Origin: Fictibacillus barbaricus
Lineage (GTDB): Bacteria > Bacillota > Bacilli > Bacillales > Fictibacillaceae
Reading direction: 5' to 3'
Length of the DNA stretch: 64,000 nt
NCBI RefSeq assembly: GCF_014635025.1
Contig: NZ_BMCE01000001.1
Coordinates: 868,001 to 932,000, forward strand
The position numbers were made by a program, and so were the translations under genes. Below the pieces are notes generated by a model. That model searched no databases and was not told the DNA's origin. It saw nothing but the letters and a program-made list of their open reading frames with translations. Of the stretch, positions 40,288 to 48,052 are shown one piece after another; the stretch's first letter is position 1, and each line of letters begins with the position of its first letter.

Positions 40288-40309
40288 ACTGTCCGCCCCC
40301 ATTCTTTTG

Positions 40310-40412
40310 CATTATTTTACAATTCAGCACAATATTAGCACAGGAAAAAAATGTTTGATTGAGTAAAATGTCGGAATTAATAGAAAATTTAAACCTAACT
40401 TTTATCCTAAAT
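40310..40412 (-). promoter_or_regulatory. Rap promoter block, copy 1 of a duplicated regulatory region
   Basis: This block matches 40818-40920 at a constant offset of 508 bases without gaps. I count 72 of 99 identical bases over 40314-40412. On the reverse strand it holds an extended -10, TGCTAATAT, about 45 bases before the rap start, with no good -35. The best conserved part (TTTTCTAT, GACATTT and AAAGTTA boxes) lies upstream of the -10, as expected for an activator site. Confidence 0.75.
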
Positions 40413-40485
40413 CTACTAGTTATTTCTTTTCTTCAACCATATAGGCAAAATAGTAGTACATCGTGTATAGAAATTTCGAGAGAAA

Positions 40486-40524
40486 AATAAAAAGAGGGAA
40501 CAATGATTTCTCTGTTCCCTCTTC
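40486..40524 (-). terminator. Terminator of the small-peptide operon
   Basis: AAGAGGGAACA (40492-40502) pairs with TGTTCCCTCTT (40513-40523). On the reverse strand TTTTTATTTTTC follows. It separates the peptide genes from the rap gene. Confidence 0.9.
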
Positions 40525-40567
40525 GATGATAGGTAATTGTCATGGTGTATTAACTGCTAATTTGAAA

Positions 40568-40699
40568 TTAGCTTTTGGTTGTAGAAAATGTTTTTCCGTG
40601 TTCTGCTTGAAACACTGTAGGTTGATTTAAAACGTAACCACCAATCAATAATGCACCGGCTAATGTAACGCCGACTAGTGAACCTACCATTTTCTTCAT
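40568..40699 (-). CDS. Small exported peptide precursor, Phr-like candidate (43 aa)
   Basis: The gene encodes MKKMVGSLVGVTLAGALLIG followed by GYVLNQPTVFQAEHGKTFSTTKS. It has a classical signal peptide (two Lys, hydrophobic core) and a short polar C-terminal tail, like Phr precursors, whose last residues become the signalling peptide. The GKTF run recalls the PhrA tail, which is weak evidence. AAGGGGTG precedes the ATG. Its start overlaps the stop of the 34-residue gene (ATGA). It lies upstream of the Rap-type gene, the reverse of the usual rap-phr order. The role is inferred from context. Confidence 0.7.
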   Translation of the reverse strand: MKKMVGSLVGVTLAGALLIGGYVLNQPTVFQAEHGKTFSTTKS

Positions 40700-40800
40700 A
40701 ATTGACACCCCTTATAATTATTGTTTCTTTGCCGTAAATGTGATGCTGATGTGCTCAAAGAGTCAATGTTGAAATCCAAAAAGATTCTATTAGAAACCAT
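40696..40800 (-). CDS. Small upstream gene coupled to the exported peptide (34 aa)
   Basis: The frame MVSNRIFLDFNIDSLSTSAS and on has 34 residues. A strong AAAGGAGG site lies 4 bases before the ATG. The stop codon overlaps the start of the peptide gene by four bases, so translation is probably coupled. It starts about 33 bases after the predicted transcription start of the duplicated promoter. No family is recognised. It could be a leader peptide or a second signal. Confidence 0.6.
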   Translation of the reverse strand: MVSNRIFLDFNIDSLSTSASHLRQRNNNYKGCQL

Positions 40801-40817
40801 TAAACCTCCTTTTTCAA

Positions 40818-40920
40818 CATCATTTTACAATTTACAACAATAATAGCAGATAATTTTAGATTTGCATTGGGTTAAATGTCATAATTTATAGAAAATTCTT
40901 ACATAACTTTTTTACTAAAT
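40818..40920 (-). promoter_or_regulatory. Peptide operon promoter block, copy 2 of a duplicated regulatory region
   Basis: It matches the rap upstream block at a fixed offset of 508 bases. The extended -10 reads TGCTATTAT on the reverse strand (40848-40840), placing a transcription start near 40833. The same upstream boxes (AAGTTA, TTTTCTAT, GACATTT) occur at the same distances. The two units are therefore likely switched by the same factor. Confidence 0.75.
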
Positions 40921-40980
40921 TTACCTAAAAAAGTTCCAGAAAACAGACATTTAAAATCGTCATTATTCGGGAACCGTTTT

Positions 40981-41661
40981 TTATGAAGTTTGTTTCGTTT
41001 TCTTAATGTTTTTGATGGCTTCTTTATACGATAGAGGGCTTAGCTCCTCATTATGTACGAAATCCCAGACCCAATCCTTATTTACCTTTGCATATTCTCG
41101 AAGTGCCCATCCAATTCCCTTTCGGATAAAGAAATCTTGCTCATACTTGGTTTCTTTGATGATGTGTGCCAAAAGTTCGTTGTCTGTCTTTTCCTTATAC
41201 CCTAGCTGAAATAGAATGGCCGAACGCATCAGCCAGATGTTTTCGGAAGCAATCCATCGCTCTGTCACAGGAATGATTTCTTCAGGAAATCTCATAAAAT
41301 AATAGCCTGCCACATTCTTGGCAATATGATCGATCGTGTCCCACCAGCTTTTGTTAACGATGATATATTCAATCCACTGTATATCCTCTTTTGTCATCTG
41401 CTTTTTTAGCTTGTCTGCAACAGTTAAAGCTGCATACTGCATTTCACGTTCAGGTTTTGCCCAAGCTTCTTTTATAAATGATGAAAGTTCGTTTGATGCA
41501 GGCAACCCATTCTCTCTTATAAAATTTTTTACGGCTTCCTTTAAGATGGGCGAACGAAGCCCGAAAAAGTCAAACTGATCCCGCATGTATTTTTTCATTG
41601 GTTCAGCATCCACTTTATTCTCTTGTTTTTTTAAATGCTCCCATAATTGTTCGGTATACAT
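40981..41661 (-). CDS. DNA alkylation repair protein, AlkD-like
   Basis: The 226-residue protein is made of HEAT-like helical repeats. Conserved spots are NKSWWDTIDHIA, ENIWLMRSAILFQLGYK and FIRKGIGWALREYAK, which contain the Trp, Asp and Arg residues that contact DNA in AlkD. AlkD is a glycosylase for N3- and N7-alkylpurines that does not flip the base. AAAGGGCGGG precedes the ATG. It is monocistronic. Confidence 0.92.
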   Translation of the reverse strand: MYTEQLWEHLKKQENKVDAEPMKKYMRDQFDFFGLRSPILKEAVKNFIRENGLPASNELSSFIKEAWAKPEREMQYAALTVADKLKKQMTKEDIQWIEYIIVNKSWWDTIDHIAKNVAGYYFMRFPEEIIPVTERWIASENIWLMRSAILFQLGYKEKTDNELLAHIIKETKYEQDFFIRKGIGWALREYAKVNKDWVWDFVHNEELSPLSYKEAIKNIKKTKQTS

Positions 41662-41710
41662 AGAATCCCGCCCTTTCTTAGTAAAATTATATAAAAAATT
41701 CTTAACAAAC

Positions 41711-41736
41711 TGAAACTTTTTTCCTGAATATTCGTA
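41711..41736 (+). promoter_or_regulatory. Sigma-W promoter of the nfeD-floT operon
   Basis: TGAAAC (41711-41716) and CGTA (41733-41736) are exactly 16 bases apart, the sigma-W consensus. In Bacillus subtilis the homologous yuaF-floT-yuaI operon is sigma-W dependent. The leader to the first gene is about 160 bases. Confidence 0.88.
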
Positions 41737-41900
41737 AATTTACTTATACAACCAATATTGGAATTTATTTATATGTCGACATATTTTTACAATATTTTCT
41801 TGTTCCTTTTGTTAAGGTTAAAGAAATTCGACAAGGAGGATGGGTAAAAAGCAGGTTAATTGTAACTTTAGTAACAGCTAATAGGACAGGAGAGATGACC

Positions 41901-42434
41901 ATGGAACTATTTGGGTATCCGTTGTCTACCATTTATTTAGGCAGTTTCATCTTTTTTGGGTGTATCACATTTCTTTACATTCTGTTTGGTGACATGCTCG
42001 ATGCTGCAGTAGATTTCTTGCACCCGTCGCTGATCTTATCCTTTTTAACCATAGGAACAGCATCAGGTTATCTGTTGGAGATTATGACCGGTTTTAACAG
42101 CTGGTTTATCCTTGTGTTTAGCGCATTGCTATCTGTTCTGCTCGTTACTCTTCTTAACGTATTCGTACTGATGCCGATCCGATCTTCAGAAGAGTCGCTG
42201 GCTTATCATGATGAAGATCTAAAGGGCAGGATAGGTACTGTATTAACCTCAGTTCCGACAGATGGATTTGGAGAAATATTGATTGAAGGTATTAGCGGGA
42301 GAATTTCTAAATCTGCGATTAGCATGGATAATAAACCGATCTTACAAGGAGAAAAGGTCCTCATTATTGATATCCAAAAAGGTGTCGTTTCCGTCATGCG
42401 TTATGAGCAAGTGGAACAAACGTATATTCATTAA
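41901..42434 (+). CDS. NfeD-like membrane protein (YuaF type)
   Basis: The protein has 177 residues. Three or four hydrophobic helices (residues about 5-95) are followed by a small OB-fold NfeD domain (LKGRIGTVLTSVPTDGFGEI to VVSVMRYEQ). NfeD proteins partner flotillins and may organise membrane microdomains. The ATG at 41901 has an 8-base spacing from AGGAG, while the ATG at 41895 is too close. floT follows after 22 bases in the same sigma-W-type operon. Confidence 0.92.
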   Translation: MELFGYPLSTIYLGSFIFFGCITFLYILFGDMLDAAVDFLHPSLILSFLTIGTASGYLLEIMTGFNSWFILVFSALLSVLLVTLLNVFVLMPIRSSEESLAYHDEDLKGRIGTVLTSVPTDGFGEILIEGISGRISKSAISMDNKPILQGEKVLIIDIQKGVVSVMRYEQVEQTYIH

Positions 42435-42456
42435 ACAGTAAACTGGAGGGGTTGTT

Positions 42457-44022
42457 ATGAGTTTTTCGCCGTTATTTATCGTGATAGGGATTGCTGTATT
42501 TTTAGTAGTAGCTCTTATTAGTGTTTTTATTACCAAGTACCGTACAGCAAGTCCTGATGAAGCACTGATCGTGACAGGAAGTTTCTTAGGAAGTAAGAAC
42601 GTGAACATCGATGAGTCTGGAAATCGGATTAAGATTGTACGTGGTGGCGGGACGTTCGTTCTGCCCGTATTTCAACAAGCAAAGCCACTAAGTTTACTTA
42701 CAAGTAAGCTCGATGTTCAAACACCTGAAGTATATACAGAACAAGGTGTTCCGGTTATGGCTGATGGTACGGCTATTATCAAAGTTGGGAGCTCTATTGG
42801 AGAGATCGCAACCGCAGCCGAGCAGTTTTTAGGAAAAACAAAAGAAGACCGTGAAAATGAAGCTCGTGAAGTATTAGAAGGACATTTGCGTTCCATTCTT
42901 GGTTCCATGACCGTTGAGGAAATTTATAAAAACCGTGAGAAGTTCTCACAAGAAGTTCAGCGTGTTGCCTCTCAAGACCTTGCTAAAATGGGATTGATCA
43001 TTGTTTCATTTACGATCAAAGATGTTCGCGACAAGAATGGATACTTAGATGCGCTAGGGAAACCTCGAATAGCACAAGTCAAACGTGATGCAGATATTGC
43101 AACAGCAGAAGCTGAAAAAGAAACACGTATCAAACGAGCAGAAGCAGATAAAGAAGCGAAACAGTCAGAGCTTGGCCGTGCAACAGAAGTGGCTGAAGCT
43201 GAAAAGATGAATCAGCTGAAAGTAGCAGAGTTCCGTCGTGAGCAAGATGTTGCCAAAGCCCGTGCTGACCAGGCTTATCATCTGGAAGAAGCGATCGCAA
43301 AACAGCAAGTTACAGAACAGCAGATGCAGATTAAGATCATCGAACGCCAAAAACAGATCGAATTAGAAGAAAAAGAGATCGCTCGTCGTGAAAAGCAATA
43401 CGATTCAGAAGTGAAGAAGAAAGCCGACGCAGACAGATATGCGGTTGAACAGTCTGCTGAAGCGGAAAAGCGCAAGCAGTTAGCAGAAGCTGATGCTCAT
43501 AAGTATCGTGTGGAGGCAATGGCGAAAGCAGAAGCGGAGAAGGTTCGACTTGACGGTCTTTCCAGGGCGGAAGCAGAACGTGCTAAAGGGGAATCCGAAG
43601 CTGAAGTTATCCGTCTCAAAGGTCTCGCTGAAGCAGAAGCGAAGCAAAAGATCGCTGAAGCATTTGAATTGTACGGTCATGCAGCTATGATGGATATGAT
43701 GATCAAGATGCTTCCTGAATACGCAAAACAAGTGGCAGCACCACTTTCCAACATTGATAAAATAACAGTCGTCGATACAGGCGGCGGTGAGAATGGCGGA
43801 GCGAACCGCATTACAGGTTATGCGACAAACTTGATGTCTTCTTTGCAAGAGTCATTAAAAGCTTCATCGGGCATTGATGTAAAAGAGTTATTAGAGAACT
43901 TCTCTGGCAAAGGAAATGTTCGTCAAAGCATCGATGATCTTCGCATCGAATTCTCGAAAAAAGAACCGAGTGCTGTGGGAACGAAGGAAAAAGCTGAAGT
44001 AACCGCAACAAAAGGAGAATAA
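42457..44022 (+). CDS. floT: Flotillin FloT (YuaG)
   Basis: This 521-residue scaffold has an N-terminal membrane-anchoring hydrophobic stretch (residues about 5-27), an SPFH/PHB domain (about 30-200: VLPVFQQAKPLSLLTSKLDV, EVLEGHLRSILGSMTVEEIY) and a long Ala/Glu/Lys-rich coiled coil (about 205-410, many EA repeats) that oligomerises. It organises functional membrane microdomains and helps sporulation, signalling and envelope stress resistance. It is coupled with the NfeD partner. Confidence 0.96.
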   Translation: MSFSPLFIVIGIAVFLVVALISVFITKYRTASPDEALIVTGSFLGSKNVNIDESGNRIKIVRGGGTFVLPVFQQAKPLSLLTSKLDVQTPEVYTEQGVPVMADGTAIIKVGSSIGEIATAAEQFLGKTKEDRENEAREVLEGHLRSILGSMTVEEIYKNREKFSQEVQRVASQDLAKMGLIIVSFTIKDVRDKNGYLDALGKPRIAQVKRDADIATAEAEKETRIKRAEADKEAKQSELGRATEVAEAEKMNQLKVAEFRREQDVAKARADQAYHLEEAIAKQQVTEQQMQIKIIERQKQIELEEKEIARREKQYDSEVKKKADADRYAVEQSAEAEKRKQLAEADAHKYRVEAMAKAEAEKVRLDGLSRAEAERAKGESEAEVIRLKGLAEAEAKQKIAEAFELYGHAAMMDMMIKMLPEYAKQVAAPLSNIDKITVVDTGGGENGGANRITGYATNLMSSLQESLKASSGIDVKELLENFSGKGNVRQSIDDLRIEFSKKEPSAVGTKEKAEVTATKGE

Positions 44023-44027
44023 TGAAG

Positions 44028-44076
44028 AAAAGCTTACTCCAATCGGGAGAAATGTCCCGAACGAGTAAGCTTTTTT
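44028..44076 (+). terminator. Terminator of floT
   Basis: AAAAGCTTACTC (44028-44039) pairs with GAGTAAGCTTTT (44063-44074) around an inner CGGGA/TCCCG hairpin, with a T-run. Confidence 0.93.
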
Positions 44077-44100
44077 CTGAATTTTGAGTGGGCGGAATCG

Positions 44101-44320
44101 GATTTATGCTCATTCGCGGAGATTTATGCTCGTTCACGGAGATTTATGCTCGTTCGCGGAGATTTATGCTCGTTCACGGAGATTTATGCTCGTTCGCGGA
44201 GATTTATGCTCGTTCGCCGAGATTTATGCTCGTTCACGGAGATATATGCTCGTTCACGGAGATTTGTGCTCGTTCACGGAGATTTGTGCTCGTTCACGGA
44301 GATTTGTGCTCGTTCAACGA
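44101..44320. repeat. Tandem repeat array 2, left arm (11 units of 20 bp)
   Basis: The unit GATTTATGCTCGTTCACGGA is repeated eleven times in exact 20-base register with few changes. Positions vary mainly between CGTTCACGGA and CGTTCGCGGA. The core TTATGCTCG is the same as in the array at 9961. All three forward frames stay open through it because 20 is not a multiple of three, so the long open frames here are artefacts. Confidence 0.96.
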
Positions 44321-44342
44321 GGCTTTTGTCTCGTTGAACGAG
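44309..44342. repeat. Perfect palindrome joining the two repeat arms
   Basis: CTCGTTCAACGAG (44309-44321) and its exact complement (44330-44342) enclose GCTTTTGT. One further G-C pair extends the stem to 14. Each arm is itself partly palindromic (CTCGTT-AACGAG). Confidence 0.92.
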
Positions 44343-44580
44343 CGCAACCGAAGAATTACGAGCGCAACCCAAGATTTACGAGCGCAACCCAAGATTTACG
44401 AGCGCAACCGAAGATTTTACGAGCGCAACCGAAGATTTACGAGCGCAACCCAAGATTTACGAGCGCAACCGAAGATTTACGAGCGCAACCGAAAATTTAC
44501 GAGCGCAACCGAAGATTTACGAGCGCAACCGAAGAATTACGAGCGCAACCCATCATTTACGAATGCAATCCAAAAATAAG
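44340..44580. repeat. Tandem repeat array 2, right arm (12 units of 20 bp, inverted core)
   Basis: The unit GAGCGCAACCGAAGATTTAC is repeated about twelve times, with one 21-base unit near 44400 and a decayed last unit. Only the core GCTCGT/ACGAGC is complementary to the left arm, so the arm is not a simple inverted copy. It ends shortly before the reverse-strand gene at 44626. Confidence 0.95.
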
Positions 44581-44625
44581 CGCGCTAATCATATATTAGC
44601 CCTAATTCCATCCTCAAACTCAAAA

Positions 44626-44937
44626 CTACTCCTTGTTCATCTGGGCCTCAACAGCCTGGAGTTTCCCAGCCATGGTGGATTTTTTATCGCGGCGGTCATC
44701 AATACGGATGTTTGTCGCCACTCGCTGTATGCCGCTTGAAAAGGGAACTTCATGGAGCTGCTGAATCACATCAAAGAGATCAGGCAGCTCACCTTCGATT
44801 AAGGTACTCATTGGTGTCAGTTGATAGTTTACTTTATCTTTATTTTGCTGAAGCACTTTTTGTATTTCCGCTACATAGGCACTGACACTTGGAGTCTCGG
44901 TACCAATCGGAATAATCGTAATGTCTGCAATAGCCAT
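44626..44937 (-). CDS. MTH1187/YkoF-like thiamine-binding family protein (YqgV-like)
   Basis: The 103-residue protein fits the UPF0045 family: IADITIIPIGTETPSVSAYV, a central YQLTPMSTLIEGELPDLFDV and GIQRVATNIRIDDRRDK. Family members adopt a ferredoxin-like fold, form tetramers and bind thiamine-type ligands. A physiological role is not established. AGGAG precedes the ATG. It is monocistronic. Confidence 0.9.
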   Translation of the reverse strand: MAIADITIIPIGTETPSVSAYVAEIQKVLQQNKDKVNYQLTPMSTLIEGELPDLFDVIQQLHEVPFSSGIQRVATNIRIDDRRDKKSTMAGKLQAVEAQMNKE

Positions 44938-45013
44938 GTATACAACTCCTATACTTTTTTCTCTATTGTAGCAAACCCGTAAATAAGAACAAATAAAGGA
45001 TGGCCCATCTTAC

Positions 45014-45139
45014 ATGAACATTACAAAAATAGCGATAGCAGCTGGAGATAAGGTGTATGCGATGGAAGAAGCAGAAAAAATGGGATCGCAGGCTTATTTT
45101 TCTGCAATCTGTATGCAGTGTCCATCCTCGTCCACTTAG
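45014..45139 (+). pseudogene. Short remnant, possibly of a Nif3-like protein
   Basis: A 41-residue frame (MNITKIAIAAGDKVYAMEEA and on, with a late CMQCPSS) resembles the loop-helix pattern of Nif3/YqfO family C-termini (KVA-GG--KYI-EA---GAD). It is short and lacks the metal ligands. AAAGGATGG lies 9 bases before the ATG. It is either a decayed fragment or a small unrelated gene. Confidence 0.3.
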
Positions 45140-45247
45140 CATAAATTAAAGGGACTACCATTTTAATAAATTTTGTTTTCCCCTTCCCAAATAACCCAAT
45201 TTATCGTTACAATGGTAGAAGGTGTAAAAAGAGAAGTTGGTGACGTC

Positions 45248-45862
45248 ATGGAATTTGACTTAATAAATATTATTCAACAATATAGCTACTTCGGCATTGT
45301 TTTACTCTTGGCCTTAGGTATTATTGGGTTACCGATTCCTGATGAAATCCTCTTAGCCACAGTCGGCTATTTCATTTTTGCAGGGGACCTCTCAGCAGTG
45401 CCTGCAATATGCAGTGCTTTTTTGGGAGCGTTTGCAGGTATTACAGGAAGCTATTATTTTGGTACCGTTTGCGGAAAACCTTTATTGAAAAAGGTAAGTC
45501 CTAAGATTGGAATAACCGAAGAAAAAATAAATAGAACACAAAGTTTCTTTTTGAAATACGGAAAAACGGCTTTGTTTTTCGGATATTTTATGCCAGGAAT
45601 TCGGCATCTAACAGCTTATTTTGCAGGCATGTATTCTTTGAACTTCCGACAATTTGGTCTTTATGCTTATAGTGGCGCTATCTTTTGGTGTTCGTTCTTT
45701 ATATTGATCGGTTACCAACTAGGGGGGCGCTGGTCCCTTGTTATGGATGTGATTCATAAGGTTGGGATCTATGCACTAACGATTATTATACTCAGCATTA
45801 TCGCATGGCTGATTTTTAAGCCCAAAAACAAAAACACATATTCAAATGAATGGTTTAAATAA
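45248..45862 (+). CDS. DedA family membrane protein
   Basis: It has 204 residues from the ATG at 45248; the frame is open upstream, but no better ribosome site exists. Hydrophobic segments and the DedA/SNARE-associated motifs GIIGLPIPDEILLATVGYF, GAFAGITGSYYFGTVCGKPL and FFGYFMPGIRHLTAYFAGM (with the conserved Arg) are present. Recent work links DedA proteins to flipping of undecaprenyl phosphate or phospholipids and to proton-motive force upkeep. This copy is isolated. Confidence 0.9.
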   Translation: MEFDLINIIQQYSYFGIVLLLALGIIGLPIPDEILLATVGYFIFAGDLSAVPAICSAFLGAFAGITGSYYFGTVCGKPLLKKVSPKIGITEEKINRTQSFFLKYGKTALFFGYFMPGIRHLTAYFAGMYSLNFRQFGLYAYSGAIFWCSFFILIGYQLGGRWSLVMDVIHKVGIYALTIIILSIIAWLIFKPKNKNTYSNEWFK

Positions 45863-45864
45863 GA

Positions 45865-45894
45865 ACGCGTCTTCCATCTGGAAGGCGCTTTTTT
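45865..45894 (+). terminator. Terminator of the dedA-like gene
   Basis: GCG-T-CTTCC pairs with GGAAG-GCGC over ATCT, followed by six T. Confidence 0.88.
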
Positions 45895-45997
45895 ATACCC
45901 AGTTTGTTACAACCATCATTGTTCATGTATATTTTCCCTTGCTGCTACAAATTTTATTAGATGACAGTCAAAAATTTTAAAAAGGAGTGTCATCATA

Positions 45998-46543
45998 ATG
46001 AAAAAGACAATTTTAGCAACTTCGATGGCGGTTATGCTTTCTTCTTTCTTAGGTGCTTGTAATTTTAACAACAATGATCGAGACATGGGAAGAGAAGCGC
46101 GTAACGACCTTACAGAAGTAAACTACGACAATCGTGCAGATCGTAATATGGATAACTTGAACAACAACATGGATATGGGCATGGACAACAATCAGAATGA
46201 CGAGAACGCACGCATGGATGTTGCAGATGAAGCGGCAAAGAAAGTAGAAGATATGAAGCAAGTTGAAGACGCAACGGTTATCATAACAGATAATAATGCT
46301 TATGTTGCAGCACAGCTTAAAGGCGGCGAAAGCGCTAAACTTACAAAGGAAACTGAAAAAAAGATCGGTGATGTTGTAAGAAGTACAGATCCTGACATTA
46401 ATGATGTTTTCGTTTCTACGAATCCTGATTTTATGGATCGAATGCAGGGCTATGCAGATGAGATCAACAAGGGAAATCCGGTTACAGGTTTCATGGAAGA
46501 GTTTAACGAGACTATAAGACGAATATTCCCAACAAACCGTTAA
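45998..46543 (+). CDS. YhcN/YlaJ family sporulation lipoprotein
   Basis: The 181-residue protein has a lipobox, LGAC (Cys21), then an Asn/Asp/Met-rich linker (residues about 25-75) and the YhcN/YlaJ domain (DVADEAAKKVEDMKQVEDAT, VIITDNNAYVAAQLK, STDPDINDVFVSTNPDF). Homologues are found in spore inner membranes and affect germination or outgrowth. AAAGGAGTG precedes the ATG. It is monocistronic. The Asn- and Met-rich linker is longer than I would expect, but low complexity is common there. Confidence 0.9.
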   Translation: MKKTILATSMAVMLSSFLGACNFNNNDRDMGREARNDLTEVNYDNRADRNMDNLNNNMDMGMDNNQNDENARMDVADEAAKKVEDMKQVEDATVIITDNNAYVAAQLKGGESAKLTKETEKKIGDVVRSTDPDINDVFVSTNPDFMDRMQGYADEINKGNPVTGFMEEFNETIRRIFPTNR

Positions 46544-46552
46544 CCACTCAAA

Positions 46553-46577
46553 AAGGACTGAGAAATTCTCAGTCCTT
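46553..46577 (+). terminator. Hairpin after the lipoprotein gene
   Basis: AAGGACTGAG pairs with CTCAGTCCTT over AAATT. The following bases are not a clean T-run. Confidence 0.65.
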
Positions 46578-46620
46578 AAGCTTTGTCACCATTTATTAGA
46601 AAATTCATTATATCTGAATA

Positions 46621-46649
46621 TTGACTCCAATCGAATATCGTGTTACAAA
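46621..46649 (+). promoter_or_regulatory. Candidate sigma-A promoter of brnQ
   Basis: TTGACT and TACAAA are separated by 17 bases, about 85 bases before the brnQ start. The AT-rich leader (TTTCGACAAATTTCGATAAATT) could hold a regulator site, but no CodY box of good quality was found. Confidence 0.45.
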
Positions 46650-46732
46650 TACATATGGATTTAAAATTATTTCGACAAATTTCGATAAATTAAGAGAACT
46701 TACTCGTTAAAACCACGGAGGAGGATCACAAC

Positions 46733-48043
46733 ATGCAAAAAAGAACGCTCTCGGTGGGCTTAATGTTATTTGCATTATTTTTTGGAGCAGGTAATTTAAT
46801 CTTCCCGCCAGCATTGGGTCAGGCCGCAGGAGATATGGTCTGGCAATCCATGATCGGCTTTTTTATAACAGGGGTAGGTTTACCTCTGCTTGGAGTTATC
46901 GCACTAGCCAAAACGGGTGGAGGACTTCAGACCTTAACAGAACGTGTTAATCCACTATTCGGTTCTATATTTGCAATAATATTATATTTAGCTATAGGTC
47001 CTTTCTTTGGGATTCCTAGAACTGGAACCGTTTCTTATGAAATGGCAGTGGTTCCATTCTTGCCTGAAAGCATGAATAACGGCCTGACACTTTTCCTGTT
47101 TACTGTTGTATTTTTTGCGATAACGTATTGGCTATCGTTAAATCCATCTAAGCTTGTGGACAGGATCGGCAATATCTTGACGCCTTTATTATTGCTCATT
47201 ATTGCGTCACTGCTTGTAAAAGCAATTATTACACCGGTTGGAAAATTAGGAACGGCTTCATCCGATTATGCAAGCAACCCTCTTGTGAAAGGGTTTATGG
47301 ATGGATATTTAACGATGGATACTCTGGGGGCACTCGCTTTTGGCATCGTAGTCATTACAGCGGTTAAGCAGCCAGGAATGAAGAAAGAACAAGTTACGAA
47401 CATGGTTATAAAAGCAGGACTTATTGCTGCAGCTTGCTTAGCTGCTGTGTATGGCATTTTGGCTTATCTTGGTGCAACAAGCCAGACATTGGGGCAATCT
47501 GATAATGGCGGACAAATCTTAACAAACGTTGTTGCTCAATTATTCGGTCAATCCGGTAACGTATTACTCGGACTTGCTGTAGCGTTAGCGTGTCTCACAA
47601 CATCTGTTGGGCTTGTAACAGCTTGTGGTGAATTTGCAAAGAAAATGTTCCCGAAAGTTCCTTACAAAACAGTTATTCTCGCTATTTGTATTTTCAGTGC
47701 GGGTGTAGCCAACATGGGTCTAAGTCAACTAATTTCCGTTTCTGTACCAGTCTTAACAGCGATTTATCCGATTGCGATCGTTCTTATAATGCTTTCATTT
47801 TTACATGAGGCATTCTCAGGCAGAAAAGAAGTCTATATAGGTGGAATTGTTGCAACTGCCTTGGTTTCTATTGTTGATGGGCTAAAAGCATTTGGCATAA
47901 AGGTTGGCGCGATTGAACAAATCTATTCGTATATTCCTCTTTATGCGGATGGAATCGGATGGTTGATTCCAGCATTGATCGGCTCAGCTGTCGGATTTAT
48001 TATTGCTTTGATCAGAGGAAGAATTGTTATCTTTTCGACTTAA
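46733..48043 (+). CDS. brnQ: Branched-chain amino acid carrier BrnQ
   Basis: The 436-residue transporter has about twelve hydrophobic segments and the LIVCS family start LMLFALFFGAGNLIFPPALG, then GPFFGIPRTGTVSYEMA. It imports leucine, isoleucine and valine with sodium or protons. AGGAGG precedes the ATG. It is followed by a terminator shared with the converging flavoprotein gene. Confidence 0.95.
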   Translation: MQKRTLSVGLMLFALFFGAGNLIFPPALGQAAGDMVWQSMIGFFITGVGLPLLGVIALAKTGGGLQTLTERVNPLFGSIFAIILYLAIGPFFGIPRTGTVSYEMAVVPFLPESMNNGLTLFLFTVVFFAITYWLSLNPSKLVDRIGNILTPLLLLIIASLLVKAIITPVGKLGTASSDYASNPLVKGFMDGYLTMDTLGALAFGIVVITAVKQPGMKKEQVTNMVIKAGLIAAACLAAVYGILAYLGATSQTLGQSDNGGQILTNVVAQLFGQSGNVLLGLAVALACLTTSVGLVTACGEFAKKMFPKVPYKTVILAICIFSAGVANMGLSQLISVSVPVLTAIYPIAIVLIMLSFLHEAFSGRKEVYIGGIVATALVSIVDGLKAFGIKVGAIEQIYSYIPLYADGIGWLIPALIGSAVGFIIALIRGRIVIFST

Positions 48044-48052
48044 ACCAATAAG

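Noticed and set aside
44084-44599. Long overlapping open frames across the repeat array (for example 171 and 163 residues)
   Set aside because: The 20-base unit keeps all three forward frames open and gives the same 20-residue repeated peptide in each. There is no convincing ribosome site. They are artefacts of the repeat.
46580-46732. T-box or CodY box before brnQ
   Set aside because: The AT-rich leader has no T-box and no good match to the CodY motif.
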